From an uncultured Prevotellaceae bacterium (lineage in GTDB: Bacteria > Bacteroidota > Bacteroidia > Bacteroidales > Bacteroidaceae), in NCBI GenBank assembly GCA_900320045.1, contig ONQT01000013.1, positions 1 to 64,000 on the forward strand: a stretch of 64,000 bases of DNA. The letters are read 5' to 3'. The notes beneath the pieces were generated by a model. The model was not told the DNA's origin. It saw only the letters and a program-made list of their open reading frames with translations, and ran no database searches. Each line of letters begins with the position of its first letter. Positions within the stretch are counted from its first letter, which is position 1. Below, piece by piece: positions 49,364 through 55,810 of the stretch. The position numbers and the translations under genes are program-made.

Positions 49364-49823
49364 AGGTAACTTCGGATTTGTTGATGATTACGGTGTCGAT
49401 GATGTCGTGAGTGCTCTGTACCGACGTCAGCGTGTGGAAATAGGTGGCTTTGCAGTCCACGCCCTCGAAGTGGGGACGGTTCTCCTTCTTCACCTGGATG
49501 TTGTCCCTCCACTCATGCTGTCCCGTGTTGATGCAGGTGTCGCGGATGATGATGGTGAGGTTGTCCTCGCTCTGCGTGTGACTCAGCGGAATGCTGAACT
49601 TCGTGGCTTTCGTGCCGCACAGACTATTGATAATCAGCGTGTCAGTGCCATCGCTACGCTCAGCGTAGACCCACATGGTGTCAATGCCCAGCGTGTCAGG
49701 CGAGCCGTCAGAATTCTGCAGGCTATAGACGGTCTCCACCATGTTGTTGACGGGACAGTCAAGACTGGTACAGGCCGCCAGCAGGACGGCAACGAGTGCT
49801 GCTATGTAATAGATGCTTTTCAC
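49314..49823 (-). CDS. DUF6452 family lipoprotein
   Basis: This 169-residue protein has a lipoprotein signal (MKSIYYIAALVAVLLAAC, lipobox cysteine at residue 18) and a mostly beta-strand body. It matches DUF6452, a conserved Bacteroidota family of unknown function that pairs with DUF6048. The conserved partnership and lipoprotein plus barrel-like layout suggest a complex in the outer membrane; that is inference. Its start overlaps the glycosyltransferase stop by 4 bp. Confidence 0.8.
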   Translation of the reverse strand: MKSIYYIAALVAVLLAACTSLDCPVNNMVETVYSLQNSDGSPDTLGIDTMWVYAERSDGTDTLIINSLCGTKATKFSIPLSHTQSEDNLTIIIRDTCINTGQHEWRDNIQVKKENRPHFEGVDCKATYFHTLTSVQSTHDIIDTVIINKSEVTYDASTAHFLLRLKDRR

Positions 49824-50794
49824 TCCTTCACTTTAATCGTTTCTTCTATCTGGTAGTCGTTGCGGCCTGCGCTGCTGCGGCTGATGAGGTCGCCCAGGAA
49901 TCCTGCCAGGAACAGCTGCGTGCCAATCATCATCATGGTCAGCGCGATGTAGAAGTAGGGCGAATCGGTAATCAGGCGCATGGGTACATTATTATATAGT
50001 GCCCACATCTTGTCGATGCCCAGCCAGAGTGCCGAGCAGAAACCGATGAGGAACATGATGGTGCCCAGGAAGCCAAAGACGTGCATGGGCTTCTTGCCGA
50101 AGGTGCCCAGGAACCAGAGTGTCAGCAGGTCCAGATAGCCGTTGACAAAGCGGTTCCAGCCCATGAACTTCGACTTGCCGAACTTGCGGGCCTGATGGTG
50201 CACGGGCTTCTCGGCAATCTTGTCGAAACCGGCATTTTTGGCCAGGTAGGGCATGTAGCGATGCATCTCGCCGTACACCTCGATGTTCTTCACCACCTCG
50301 TGGCGATAAGCCTTCAGGCCGCAGTTGAAGTCGTGCAGGTTCTTGATGCCGCTCACCTTGCGCGCTGTGGCGTTGAAGAGCTTCGTGGGAATGGTCTTCG
50401 ACAGCGGGTCACCCTCCTTGCGGTTCTGCTTGTAGCCGCTTACCAGGTCGTTGCCGTCCTCCTTGATCATCCGATACAACTCGGGAATCTCGTCCGGCGA
50501 GTCCTGCAAGTCGGCATCCATCGTGATGACCACGTCGCCCTGAGCAGCCTTGAAACCGCAGTACAGGGCGGGCGACTTGCCGTAGTTGCGACGGAACTTG
50601 ATGCCTCGCACGTGCTCCGACTTCTCCGAAAGCTCCTTGATGACATCCCACGAGCGGTCCGTAGAACCGTCGTTGACAAAGATAACCTCGAAGGAGAACT
50701 TGTGCTCCTGCATCACACGCTCTATCCAGGCGTACAACTCAGGCAGCGACTCGTCCTCATTATATAAAGGTATAACTACTGATATATCAAGCAT
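49820..50794 (-). CDS. Glycosyltransferase family 2 of the polyprenyl-phosphate (GtrB/DPM1-like) type
   Basis: This 324-residue enzyme starts DISVVIPLYNEDESLPELYAWIERV and carries VIFVNDGSTDRSW, RRNYGKSPALYCGFKAAQGDVVITMDADLQDSPDEIPELYRMI, FNCGLKAYR and a C-terminal pair of membrane helices (IMFLIGFCSALWLGI, YFYIALTMMMIGTQLFLAGFLGDLI). It likely transfers glucose, mannose or a similar sugar from a nucleotide to undecaprenyl phosphate at the inner membrane. It is the first gene of the operon with DUF6452, DUF6048, apbE and crp/fnr. Confidence 0.93.
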   Translation of the reverse strand: MLDISVVIPLYNEDESLPELYAWIERVMQEHKFSFEVIFVNDGSTDRSWDVIKELSEKSEHVRGIKFRRNYGKSPALYCGFKAAQGDVVITMDADLQDSPDEIPELYRMIKEDGNDLVSGYKQNRKEGDPLSKTIPTKLFNATARKVSGIKNLHDFNCGLKAYRHEVVKNIEVYGEMHRYMPYLAKNAGFDKIAEKPVHHQARKFGKSKFMGWNRFVNGYLDLLTLWFLGTFGKKPMHVFGFLGTIMFLIGFCSALWLGIDKMWALYNNVPMRLITDSPYFYIALTMMMIGTQLFLAGFLGDLISRSSAGRNDYQIEETIKVKE

Positions 50795-50834
50795 GATTTA
50801 CTATTTGACAATTACATTTTACGATTTATGGATG

Positions 50835-50865
50835 CAAAGGTAGTGCAAATTGCGCGAAATACAAA
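50835..50865 (-). promoter_or_regulatory. Promoter of the glycosyltransferase-apbE-crp operon
   Basis: TTTG (50865-50862) and TACCTTTG (50842-50835) on the minus strand are separated by 19 bp. It is divergent from the SRP RNA promoter. Confidence 0.75.
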
Positions 50866-50881
50866 ATTTTTTGGGCATTCA

Positions 50882-50913
50882 TTTGCGCATTAACAAAAAA
50901 AGTGTTACCTTTG
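50882..50913 (+). promoter_or_regulatory. Promoter of the SRP RNA gene
   Basis: TTTG at 50882-50885, 20 bp, TACCTTTG at 50906-50913. Transcription should start about 50919-50926. Confidence 0.8.
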
Positions 50914-50925
50914 CACCCGCAAAAC

Positions 50926-51019
50926 GGGCAGTCCTGTACGGCCAGCTCCCTCGGAATCCCCCAGGATGGGAACATAGCAAGGGTACTTGGTTGTAGCGGC
51001 GCGATGCAGATCGCTGCCC
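50926..51019 (+). ncRNA. ffs: Signal recognition particle RNA, small bacterial (4.5S) type
   Basis: The ends GGGCAG and CTGCCC pair to close a long hairpin. Near the tip the conserved SRP54 (Ffh) binding region is visible as CCCCCAGGATGGGAACATAG followed by CAAGGGTA, where the GGAA tetraloop and the asymmetric internal loop with AGCA occur. The length of about 94 nt fits the short bacterial form that targets membrane proteins with Ffh. A promoter is directly upstream and a tRNA gene starts 5 nt downstream. Confidence 0.83.
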
Positions 51020-51024
51020 ACCCC

Positions 51025-51098
51025 GCCTCTTTAGCTCAGTTGGCCAGAGCACGTGATTTGTAATCTCGGGGTCGTTGGTTCGAATCCGACAAGAGGCT
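51025..51098 (+). tRNA. tRNA-Thr (anticodon UGU)
   Basis: Acceptor stem GCCTCTT/AAGAGGC, D-arm TAGCTCAGTTGGCCAGAGCA, anticodon loop TTTGTAA with anticodon TGT (reads ACA), and T-arm GTTGGTTCGAATCCGAC are all in place. The anticodon stem shows one U-U mismatch (CGTGA/TCTCG). CCA is not encoded. It lies 5 nt after the SRP RNA and shares its promoter. No T-run terminator is evident after it. Confidence 0.95.
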
Positions 51099-51320
51099 CT
51101 CCTTATTTCACTCCCCATCATCATCTTTCGAAAGAGACTTCTTCGTGTTTCCACTTTCCATCATCTTTCGAAAATATGCCTTCGAAATTTTCGCGTTTTT
51201 CCGCCCCAGTTCGACTCGGCCCCGATTTTGCGCTAAAATTTGTTAACGCTATATTGCGCGACCCTTAGGAATCAAATAAACTCTTAATACTCGAGTCAAC
51301 TCAACATCAAAATAAATAAC

Positions 51321-51352
51321 ACTCTGCGGCTCCTCCGAGTACTCTGCGGCTC
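51321..51352. repeat. Short direct repeat in the non-coding stretch 51100-51500
   Basis: ACTCTGCGGCTC occurs at 51321-51332 and 51341-51352. The rest of 51100-51500 is AT-rich with duplicated CATCATCTTTCGAAA (about 51119 and 51162) and shows no gene. Confidence 0.7.
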
Positions 51353-51506
51353 TGCGCGAGAAAATAAATCTATCACTACATCTCTCGCTACTCAAACCCG
51401 CATTCCCAAAGGGTTTGTGGCAGATGTGTATGATTTGCAATGAAAAATAAAACTTTTCGGGGTATGGTGTTGGAACAGGAACTTTGATTCACGCTAAGGA
51501 GTTGTA

Positions 51507-51735
51507 TCAGTTGACCTGTCCCTCGTGATTCTCAACGCTAATCAGACGGCGATAATGTGACCACGTCAATTCGGGACGCAGTGTCTCCCGTTTTGGGAAT
51601 GTTTGGTAAAACTGACGCATTTTTCGTAGTTCGCGCTCATCAAAACCTTTGCCAAAATCAGTTGTCAACCTCGCCGCTAACTCTTTCAACAAGCCCTTTC
51701 CGTAGTCTGCCCTTGCTTCACCATGATCTTTTTAT
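51507..51735 (-). pseudogene. Fragment of a YhcG-like (DUF1016) nuclease family gene
   Basis: In one minus-strand frame the DNA encodes DHGEARADYGKGLLKELA followed by ARLTTDFGKGFDERELRKM and RQFYQTFPKRETLRPELTWSHYRRLISVENHEG, matching the N-terminal DUF1016 domain of YhcG-type proteins. An in-frame stop precedes it and another follows shortly after the SHYRRL motif. The rest of the N-terminal domain and the whole C-terminal nuclease domain are absent. This is a decayed remnant of an accessory gene, consistent with the mosaic nature of 51100-55750. Confidence 0.75.
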
Positions 51736-51792
51736 TCACATATCGCTTCTTATAACCATTTTTTACATCTTAAATCTGCTTTTAACTATCAT

Positions 51793-51837
51793 ACACAAAA
51801 AAGCAACGGGAATATGCCTATTCGACACATCCCCGTT
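51793..51837 (-). terminator. Terminator downstream of the BACON lipoprotein locus
   Basis: On the minus strand AACGGGGATGTG pairs with CATATTCCCGTT (12 bp including G-U pairs; 51837-51805), followed by GCTTTTTTG. Confidence 0.75.
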
Positions 51838-51917
51838 ATGCATTTATAAGAGATTCACTTATTCCTTCTTACTCGAAGCTCGTTGGAACAGAAACCTGTT
51901 CCTGCGGTCAGGGAAAA

Positions 51918-52241
51918 CTATAGCTTCTCAATCGTACCAACTTGGATGACTGGCTTCTTTCTTTGTTTGCTGATATTCAAAACGGTGAACTTTCCATGAC
52001 CGCCGTTGATGATGTGGCTATTGACAGTCATGCTTCCCCAACTGCCGAAGGTCATGTTGCTGCCATCGGCCATACGAGTGGAAGTACTCATGCGTACAGG
52101 ATTATTGTTGAACATTACCATGCACGACCAGGGAGCGCCTGGCAGCGACAGTCGGCCTTTCTCAACAGCCGTCTTTGCCGCGAGGTCACAATCCAGTGTG
52201 ATATAATCATCTGTCTGTAAAACTGGCAATTTCTCAGTCAA
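51918..52241 (-). CDS. Hypothetical protein or displaced C-terminal part of the adjacent lipoprotein
   Basis: An open frame of about 107 residues (..LTEKLPVLQTDDYITLDCDLAAK..., ending VTVNSHII-like and KPVIQVGTIEKL) starts at a TTG that overlaps the 3' end of the preceding lipoprotein gene by 8 bp in another frame. There is no ATG near its start. It reaches to about 80 bp before the terminator. Two readings are possible: a separate translationally coupled protein, or the original C-terminus of the lipoprotein cut off by a frameshift just before its stop codon. I do not recognise a family. Confidence 0.4.
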   Translation of the reverse strand: MTEKLPVLQTDDYITLDCDLAAKTAVEKGRLSLPGAPWSCMVMFNNNPVRMSTSTRMADGSNMTFGSWGSMTVNSHIINGGHGKFTVLNISKQRKKPVIQVGTIEKL

Positions 52242-53751
52242 AGTAATAATACCACGTACCTCCTACCACCGAATTGTCAACATAGCGGTATTTATAACTA
52301 CTCACTGAGTGACCACCACGGCTAGAGTCATTGTTGTTTTGGGCCACTCCTAACCACATGTCTTTGTCTGTTCGTGACTTGCTGAGGATGACCCTACCAT
52401 TAGATTCCCATTTATACCAGGAATTGGTATATTGCGAACCTGTGCTTGAATTGGTTGGTATGAATATCGAGCATACCGATGTCCGTGTAATGGTGTAGCC
52501 TGACGTGTCATCTGACGATCCTCCACCACCTGAACCGCCGCCTGAGGATCCTCCGGAAACGCCATCCTGAGTAACAGTAATGGTACCATTATAAGTACGT
52601 CCGTCAGCATAAACGCTAATGTAGATTTTACCTGTGCGCTGTGAGGAGTAATTCGCTGTTACGGCCCAATCAATGAGTACACCTGTATATCCGGAATCAT
52701 TGTAAGGGACAGAGCGGATTCCGGACACTCTAAGCCAGGAGTCCGTACTGGTATATCCAATCAGATTTAATTGATAATTTGGCACAAATACGTTAAGTCC
52801 CGCCATTCCACCAAAGGAATAGCCAAAAGAAGAATTATAGGGAGAAGCATTGGAACTGGCTGTAAGAGTGTTCTCAAATTCAGGACCGAAAAGAACTTTT
52901 TGCACTTCAATGTCAGCAGAATTTGCAATCCATATATTTGTGTCTCCCAAGCTGATAATAGCATGTCCCATTTTGGCCGAAGCCTCTAAAACTCCTGCAG
53001 TCTTTCCCTCCAAATTATAAACGTATGTGAAATCACTCCAGTAACGCCATTCATAATAAACGCGATGCCATGAGTCGTAGCCGGCAACAAAGAATCCCTT
53101 ACTGTTTGTCCATACAATGATGCGTTCCATACCGCCCGCCTTAGTGTTGACATTATAAGCGTATTTTGTTACCGTAGTCTCGGTAAATCCATACTTTGCC
53201 GGATTGTCGACAATCTGTTCTGGTATCGACTGATTATCTGTGAATTTGTAATCTCTGCGCTTGTTGGCTGCTATTTCCTCCATTTTTTGTTCCAAGGTTT
53301 GCCCTGCAACCAAACGCTTGATGCTCATTCCCTTATACCGAGCCTCGGAATCAGACATCATCACAACAGGACCGGAAGCATATATGCCGTCATCACCTCT
53401 GATGGTCAGTATATTATCGGAAATTTCCCATCGTATCTGGTAAGTTTTCGTCCTGATTTGGGTGTATGCGTCTACGTCGCTGCACCGGAGTTCTTGTACC
53501 GTACCAGTTCCATTGGCATTGAATGTATATCCTTCAATATAATAACTGGATATTTTGTCTTCTTCACTATACCAAGTGTTGCCTACCATAGCTGCTACGA
53601 TGTCTACAGTAGTAACATCACCTCCTCCATCGGAGCTGACAGGAACTTTTGGAGTTGTTGGACTGTCATCGTCACCTCCACCGCAGGCAGTCAATCCTAG
53701 GCCCGCCAGTGTCATTAGAATGACCGTGAGTAAGTAGCTGAATTTTCTCAT
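52234..53751 (-). CDS. Surface lipoprotein with BACON-like domain
   Basis: This 505-residue protein starts MRKFSYLLTVILMTLAGLGLTAC, a lipoprotein signal followed by the GGGDDDS stretch typical of surface-exposed Bacteroidota lipoproteins. The N-terminal part (about 45-150) resembles lipocalin-like or META-type beta domains (GNTWYSEEDKISSYYIEGYTFNANGTGTV). About 300-400 resembles a BACON domain (NLIGYTSTDSWLRVSG...GKIYISVYADGRTYNGTITVTQDG). A glycine/serine linker (SGGSSGGGSGGGGSS) then leads to a C-terminal domain of about 85 residues. BACON domains are often linked to glycan binding. The gene has a long leader (about 350 nt) containing a large hairpin. An upstream in-frame ATG at 53763 is possible. 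Confidence 0.8.
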   Translation of the reverse strand: MRKFSYLLTVILMTLAGLGLTACGGGDDDSPTTPKVPVSSDGGGDVTTVDIVAAMVGNTWYSEEDKISSYYIEGYTFNANGTGTVQELRCSDVDAYTQIRTKTYQIRWEISDNILTIRGDDGIYASGPVVMMSDSEARYKGMSIKRLVAGQTLEQKMEEIAANKRRDYKFTDNQSIPEQIVDNPAKYGFTETTVTKYAYNVNTKAGGMERIIVWTNSKGFFVAGYDSWHRVYYEWRYWSDFTYVYNLEGKTAGVLEASAKMGHAIISLGDTNIWIANSADIEVQKVLFGPEFENTLTASSNASPYNSSFGYSFGGMAGLNVFVPNYQLNLIGYTSTDSWLRVSGIRSVPYNDSGYTGVLIDWAVTANYSSQRTGKIYISVYADGRTYNGTITVTQDGVSGGSSGGGSGGGGSSDDTSGYTITRTSVCSIFIPTNSSTGSQYTNSWYKWESNGRVILSKSRTDKDMWLGVAQNNNDSSRGGHSVSSYKYRYVDNSVVGGTWYYYFD

Positions 53752-53854
53752 AGTTGTATTCATTTGGTTCTTGTTTGATAAAAATGCCATTTTGAGAAGT
53801 CCATATCGTTTTAAATATAGAAAAAGAAAACGTGGACTATTTAACTTCGTCTAC

Positions 53855-53973
53855 GTTTACTGAGGTATCGCCAAACACCAATGCACCATATCCGAGTAAA
53901 AGCCCACGCCTTGCGACGTGAGCATTAACTTTTACTCTTGGTGCTTACTTTATTTTGGCGATTTTCAGTAAAC
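53855..53973 (-). other. 119-bp nested hairpin element in the lipoprotein leader
   Basis: On the minus strand five stems nest inside one another: GTTTACTGA/TCAGTAAAC, ATCGCCAAA/TTTGGCGAT, GCACCA/TGGTGC, GAGTAAAAG/CTTTTACTC, and an apical CTCACG/CGTGGG with an 8-nt loop, separated by internal loops of 1-9 nt. About 39 base pairs form in total. It lies between a promoter (54105-54135) and the lipoprotein ATG (53751), so it would be part of the mRNA leader or an independent small RNA. GCACCAA can also pair with TTGGTGC-like sequence one register over. Confidence 0.6.
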
Positions 53974-54104
53974 AAGAATACAAGCTAAGGCTTCTTTTCT
54001 TTAGTCTTTATTCCTTGTTTATTTCATAGGCAATACGGGTGTTAGAGGGTGAGACCTTTGTACTTAGTGGTTCGTTTCATACTTTTATGTATTGAATTAC
54101 ATCG

Positions 54105-54135
54105 CAAAGATATGATTTATTTCCGAAACGACAAA
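54105..54135 (-). promoter_or_regulatory. Promoter upstream of the hairpin leader and lipoprotein
   Basis: TTTG (54135-54132) and TATCTTTG (54112-54105) are separated by 19 bp. The sequence TTTCGGAAATAA between the two elements is shared with the DUF4160 promoter at 54763-54793. Confidence 0.7.
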
Positions 54136-54193
54136 GAAAAAAGGCAGAAATCTTTCAATTTCCACCTTATTATAGATTATTGTACAAAGAACG

Positions 54194-54433
54194 TCATACC
54201 CCTACATAATCCAACGGATTTCGTTTGATGACAAGAGGATAGCGCTCGGGGTGACGGAGGCTGTCGAGTTCAAGGTCAACATCAAGATCTGGCCACTCAA
54301 TGGCTTCTGGACCACTCATCTGCACATTAAGTACACTGCGAATCGGAGCGTCCTGCATCCAAGGAATGCGGTTGTACGACAGAAAATAGTCATGCCCACA
54401 AATGGAGAGCATAATCCCTTGGGCATTAATCAT
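54194..54433 (-). CDS. DUF2442 domain protein
   Basis: This small 79-residue protein (MINAQGIMLSICGHDYFLSYNRIPWMQDAPIRSV...LRHPERYPLVIKRN) fits the DUF2442 family, which is commonly encoded next to DUF4160. The ATG at 54433 overlaps the stop of the DUF4160 gene (ATGATTAATG), so translation is coupled. The pair has been listed among putative toxin-antitoxin-like modules, but no activity is established here. A longer frame to 54484 lacks family similarity in its extra residues. Confidence 0.75.
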   Translation of the reverse strand: MINAQGIMLSICGHDYFLSYNRIPWMQDAPIRSVLNVQMSGPEAIEWPDLDVDLELDSLRHPERYPLVIKRNPLDYVGV

Positions 54434-54677
54434 CAATACGCTTGCCGATGTGTTGCTGGAATTGTTCTTTGAAACTGTCTGCATATCTGTCTATGATTTT
54501 CTTGATTTCGTTTAACTTGTGTTCTGGTATTCCAGTATTCTTCGCCAGTTCTATTTCTGGTTCTAACCAAAATTTAGCTTCGTGACCATCGCATAGCACA
54601 TGAATGTGCATTCGTTCTTCCTCATTGGAGTAAATCTTGAATGTATATTCGCTTTCACGTCGGAATACTGGACTCAT
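54426..54677 (-). CDS. DUF4160 domain protein
   Basis: This 83-residue protein contains the family pattern of a short beta-rich domain with YSNEEERMHIHVLCDGHEAKFWLEPEIELA and a helical C-terminus (KLNEIKKIIDRYADSFKEQFQQHIGK). DUF4160 proteins have a conserved HIHV motif and almost always occur with DUF2442. Role unknown; a two-gene stress or toxin-antitoxin-type module is one idea. It is the first gene of the pair. Confidence 0.8.
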   Translation of the reverse strand: MSPVFRRESEYTFKIYSNEEERMHIHVLCDGHEAKFWLEPEIELAKNTGIPEHKLNEIKKIIDRYADSFKEQFQQHIGKRIDD

Positions 54678-54762
54678 TACTTTTAGCTTGTTAATTTTAC
54701 TATATAGGTCCCCATCTTCGTTTGCATCCCCCTCAAACGGGGCATTGACATGGGAACCGCTG

Positions 54763-54793
54763 CAAATATAAGCATTATTTCCGAAACGGCAAA
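54763..54793 (-). promoter_or_regulatory. Promoter of the DUF4160/DUF2442 pair
   Basis: TTTG (54793-54790) and TATATTTG (54770-54763) on the minus strand, 19 bp apart. It is similar over about 35 bp to the promoter at 54105-54135. Confidence 0.7.
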
Positions 54794-54822
54794 AGAAAAA
54801 GACAGAAATCTTGTGATTCCTG

Positions 54823-55270
54823 CCTTGTCAAACTACCAAACGAGTTCTCCGCTATAACTAATCGGTTCGCGTTCACGGATGCCACAGGGACGGGTGACTG
54901 ATATCCGATGTAGGAAGTCGAGATGGTTTCTCCGAAAGTATTTACAATTACTCCGAATAGAAATTTAAATACTCCAAAAGTAATTTTTGTTACTCTTGGA
55001 ATATTGTTCCTGAATGACAATTCGCTTAACCCTGGTTTTTGTTGACGAAGATGTGAAAGTCAATAGCGCTAAAAGAACAGCAGGGAGAGTGTTTCATTCC
55101 TTCTTCTCATCTGGTACTATGAATCCATGACGCATAAAACAAAATTATTTCTCTCTGCTGCGTTTCTAATTGTATTGAATTCGGTACAATTAAAATTGGG
55201 GTTATACAACATCTCCCACCTTGTCAAACTACCAAACGAGTTCTCCGCTATAACTAATCGGTTCGCGTTC
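54823..55270. repeat. 52-bp perfect direct repeat bracketing the region behind the DUF4251 gene
   Basis: The same 52 bases (beginning CCTTGTCAAACTACCAAACG) occur at 54823-54874 and 55219-55270. The second copy contains the last codons and stop of the DUF4251 gene, so the first is a stray copy of that gene's 3' end. The 344 bp between them carry no supportable gene. Confidence 0.9.
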
Positions 55271-55750
55271 GCGGGCGATGACATCAATCGTAGTCTGGCC
55301 GTTGTCAAACACCATCAGTTGATATGTGATGAAATCCTCGTCGTTGTCGGTTACAAACTCCACCAGCGTTCTGCCCTTACTGTCCTTGAACGATTGGTAG
55401 CGCTTGATGGGAGCTGTAAAGTTATACCCCTTGCCACCGCCATACGGCACGCTGTAAGCCCGTCCGAAGTAGGGTAGGTACGACACCACCGTATCGCCCC
55501 TCACCTCCAGCGAATAGTCGCTCGCCACGTTTCTGCCGATGTCCCTTTTGGGATACATCATCTGGATGTCGACCGTATAGTGTCTGGTTTTCAGTGCGTT
55601 CTCCACAGCCAGTGCCCGCTCAGCCTGCTGTGCCGCTGTCAGCGTTCCGCAGGCTCCCAGCACCATTACGGCACATAGGAAAAAGATGCTGCTACACATC
55701 CACAGCATCTTTCCTAAATGTCTTTCTTTGTTTTGAAATATCCGTCCCAT
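55229..55750 (-). CDS. DUF4251 family lipoprotein
   Basis: This 173-residue protein has a lipoprotein signal (FFLCAVMVLGAC, cysteine at about 33) and a DUF4251 domain in the second half: VVSYLPYFGRAYSVPYGGGKGYNFTAPIKRY and FITYQLMVFDNGQTTIDVIAREREPISYSGEL. It is a periplasm-facing protein of unknown function, widespread in Bacteroidota. The start at 55750 gives a long n-region (MGRIFQNKERHLGK); an internal ATG at 55708 is an alternative. Part of its 3' end is duplicated 400 bp downstream. Confidence 0.85.
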   Translation of the reverse strand: MGRIFQNKERHLGKMLWMCSSIFFLCAVMVLGACGTLTAAQQAERALAVENALKTRHYTVDIQMMYPKRDIGRNVASDYSLEVRGDTVVSYLPYFGRAYSVPYGGGKGYNFTAPIKRYQSFKDSKGRTLVEFVTDNDEDFITYQLMVFDNGQTTIDVIAREREPISYSGELVW

Positions 55751-55760
55751 GCGTCCTTCG

Positions 55761-55799
55761 TTTTTTTGTCACACCATGTCAGACACGGCGTGACAAAAT
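55761..55799 (-). terminator. Terminator of the decarboxylase operon
   Basis: On the minus strand TTTTGTCAC pairs with GTGACAAAA, extended by an inner CC/GG and a TCTGACA loop region, followed by A/T-rich sequence. It lies 12 bp after the last gene. Confidence 0.7.
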
Positions 55800-55810
55800 C
55801 AGTCAGAATG

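Noticed and set aside
53855..53973. Integron attC site
   Set aside because: The hairpin lacks the attC core-site ends and no integron integrase or cassette array is present.
54775..55020. 81-residue minus-strand open frame
   Set aside because: It runs through the DUF4160 promoter and the stray 52-bp copy of the DUF4251 gene end; no start context or domain.
55117..55477. Small open frames on both strands around the DUF4251 3' end
   Set aside because: They overlap the real gene end and an AT-rich spacer and show no conserved features.
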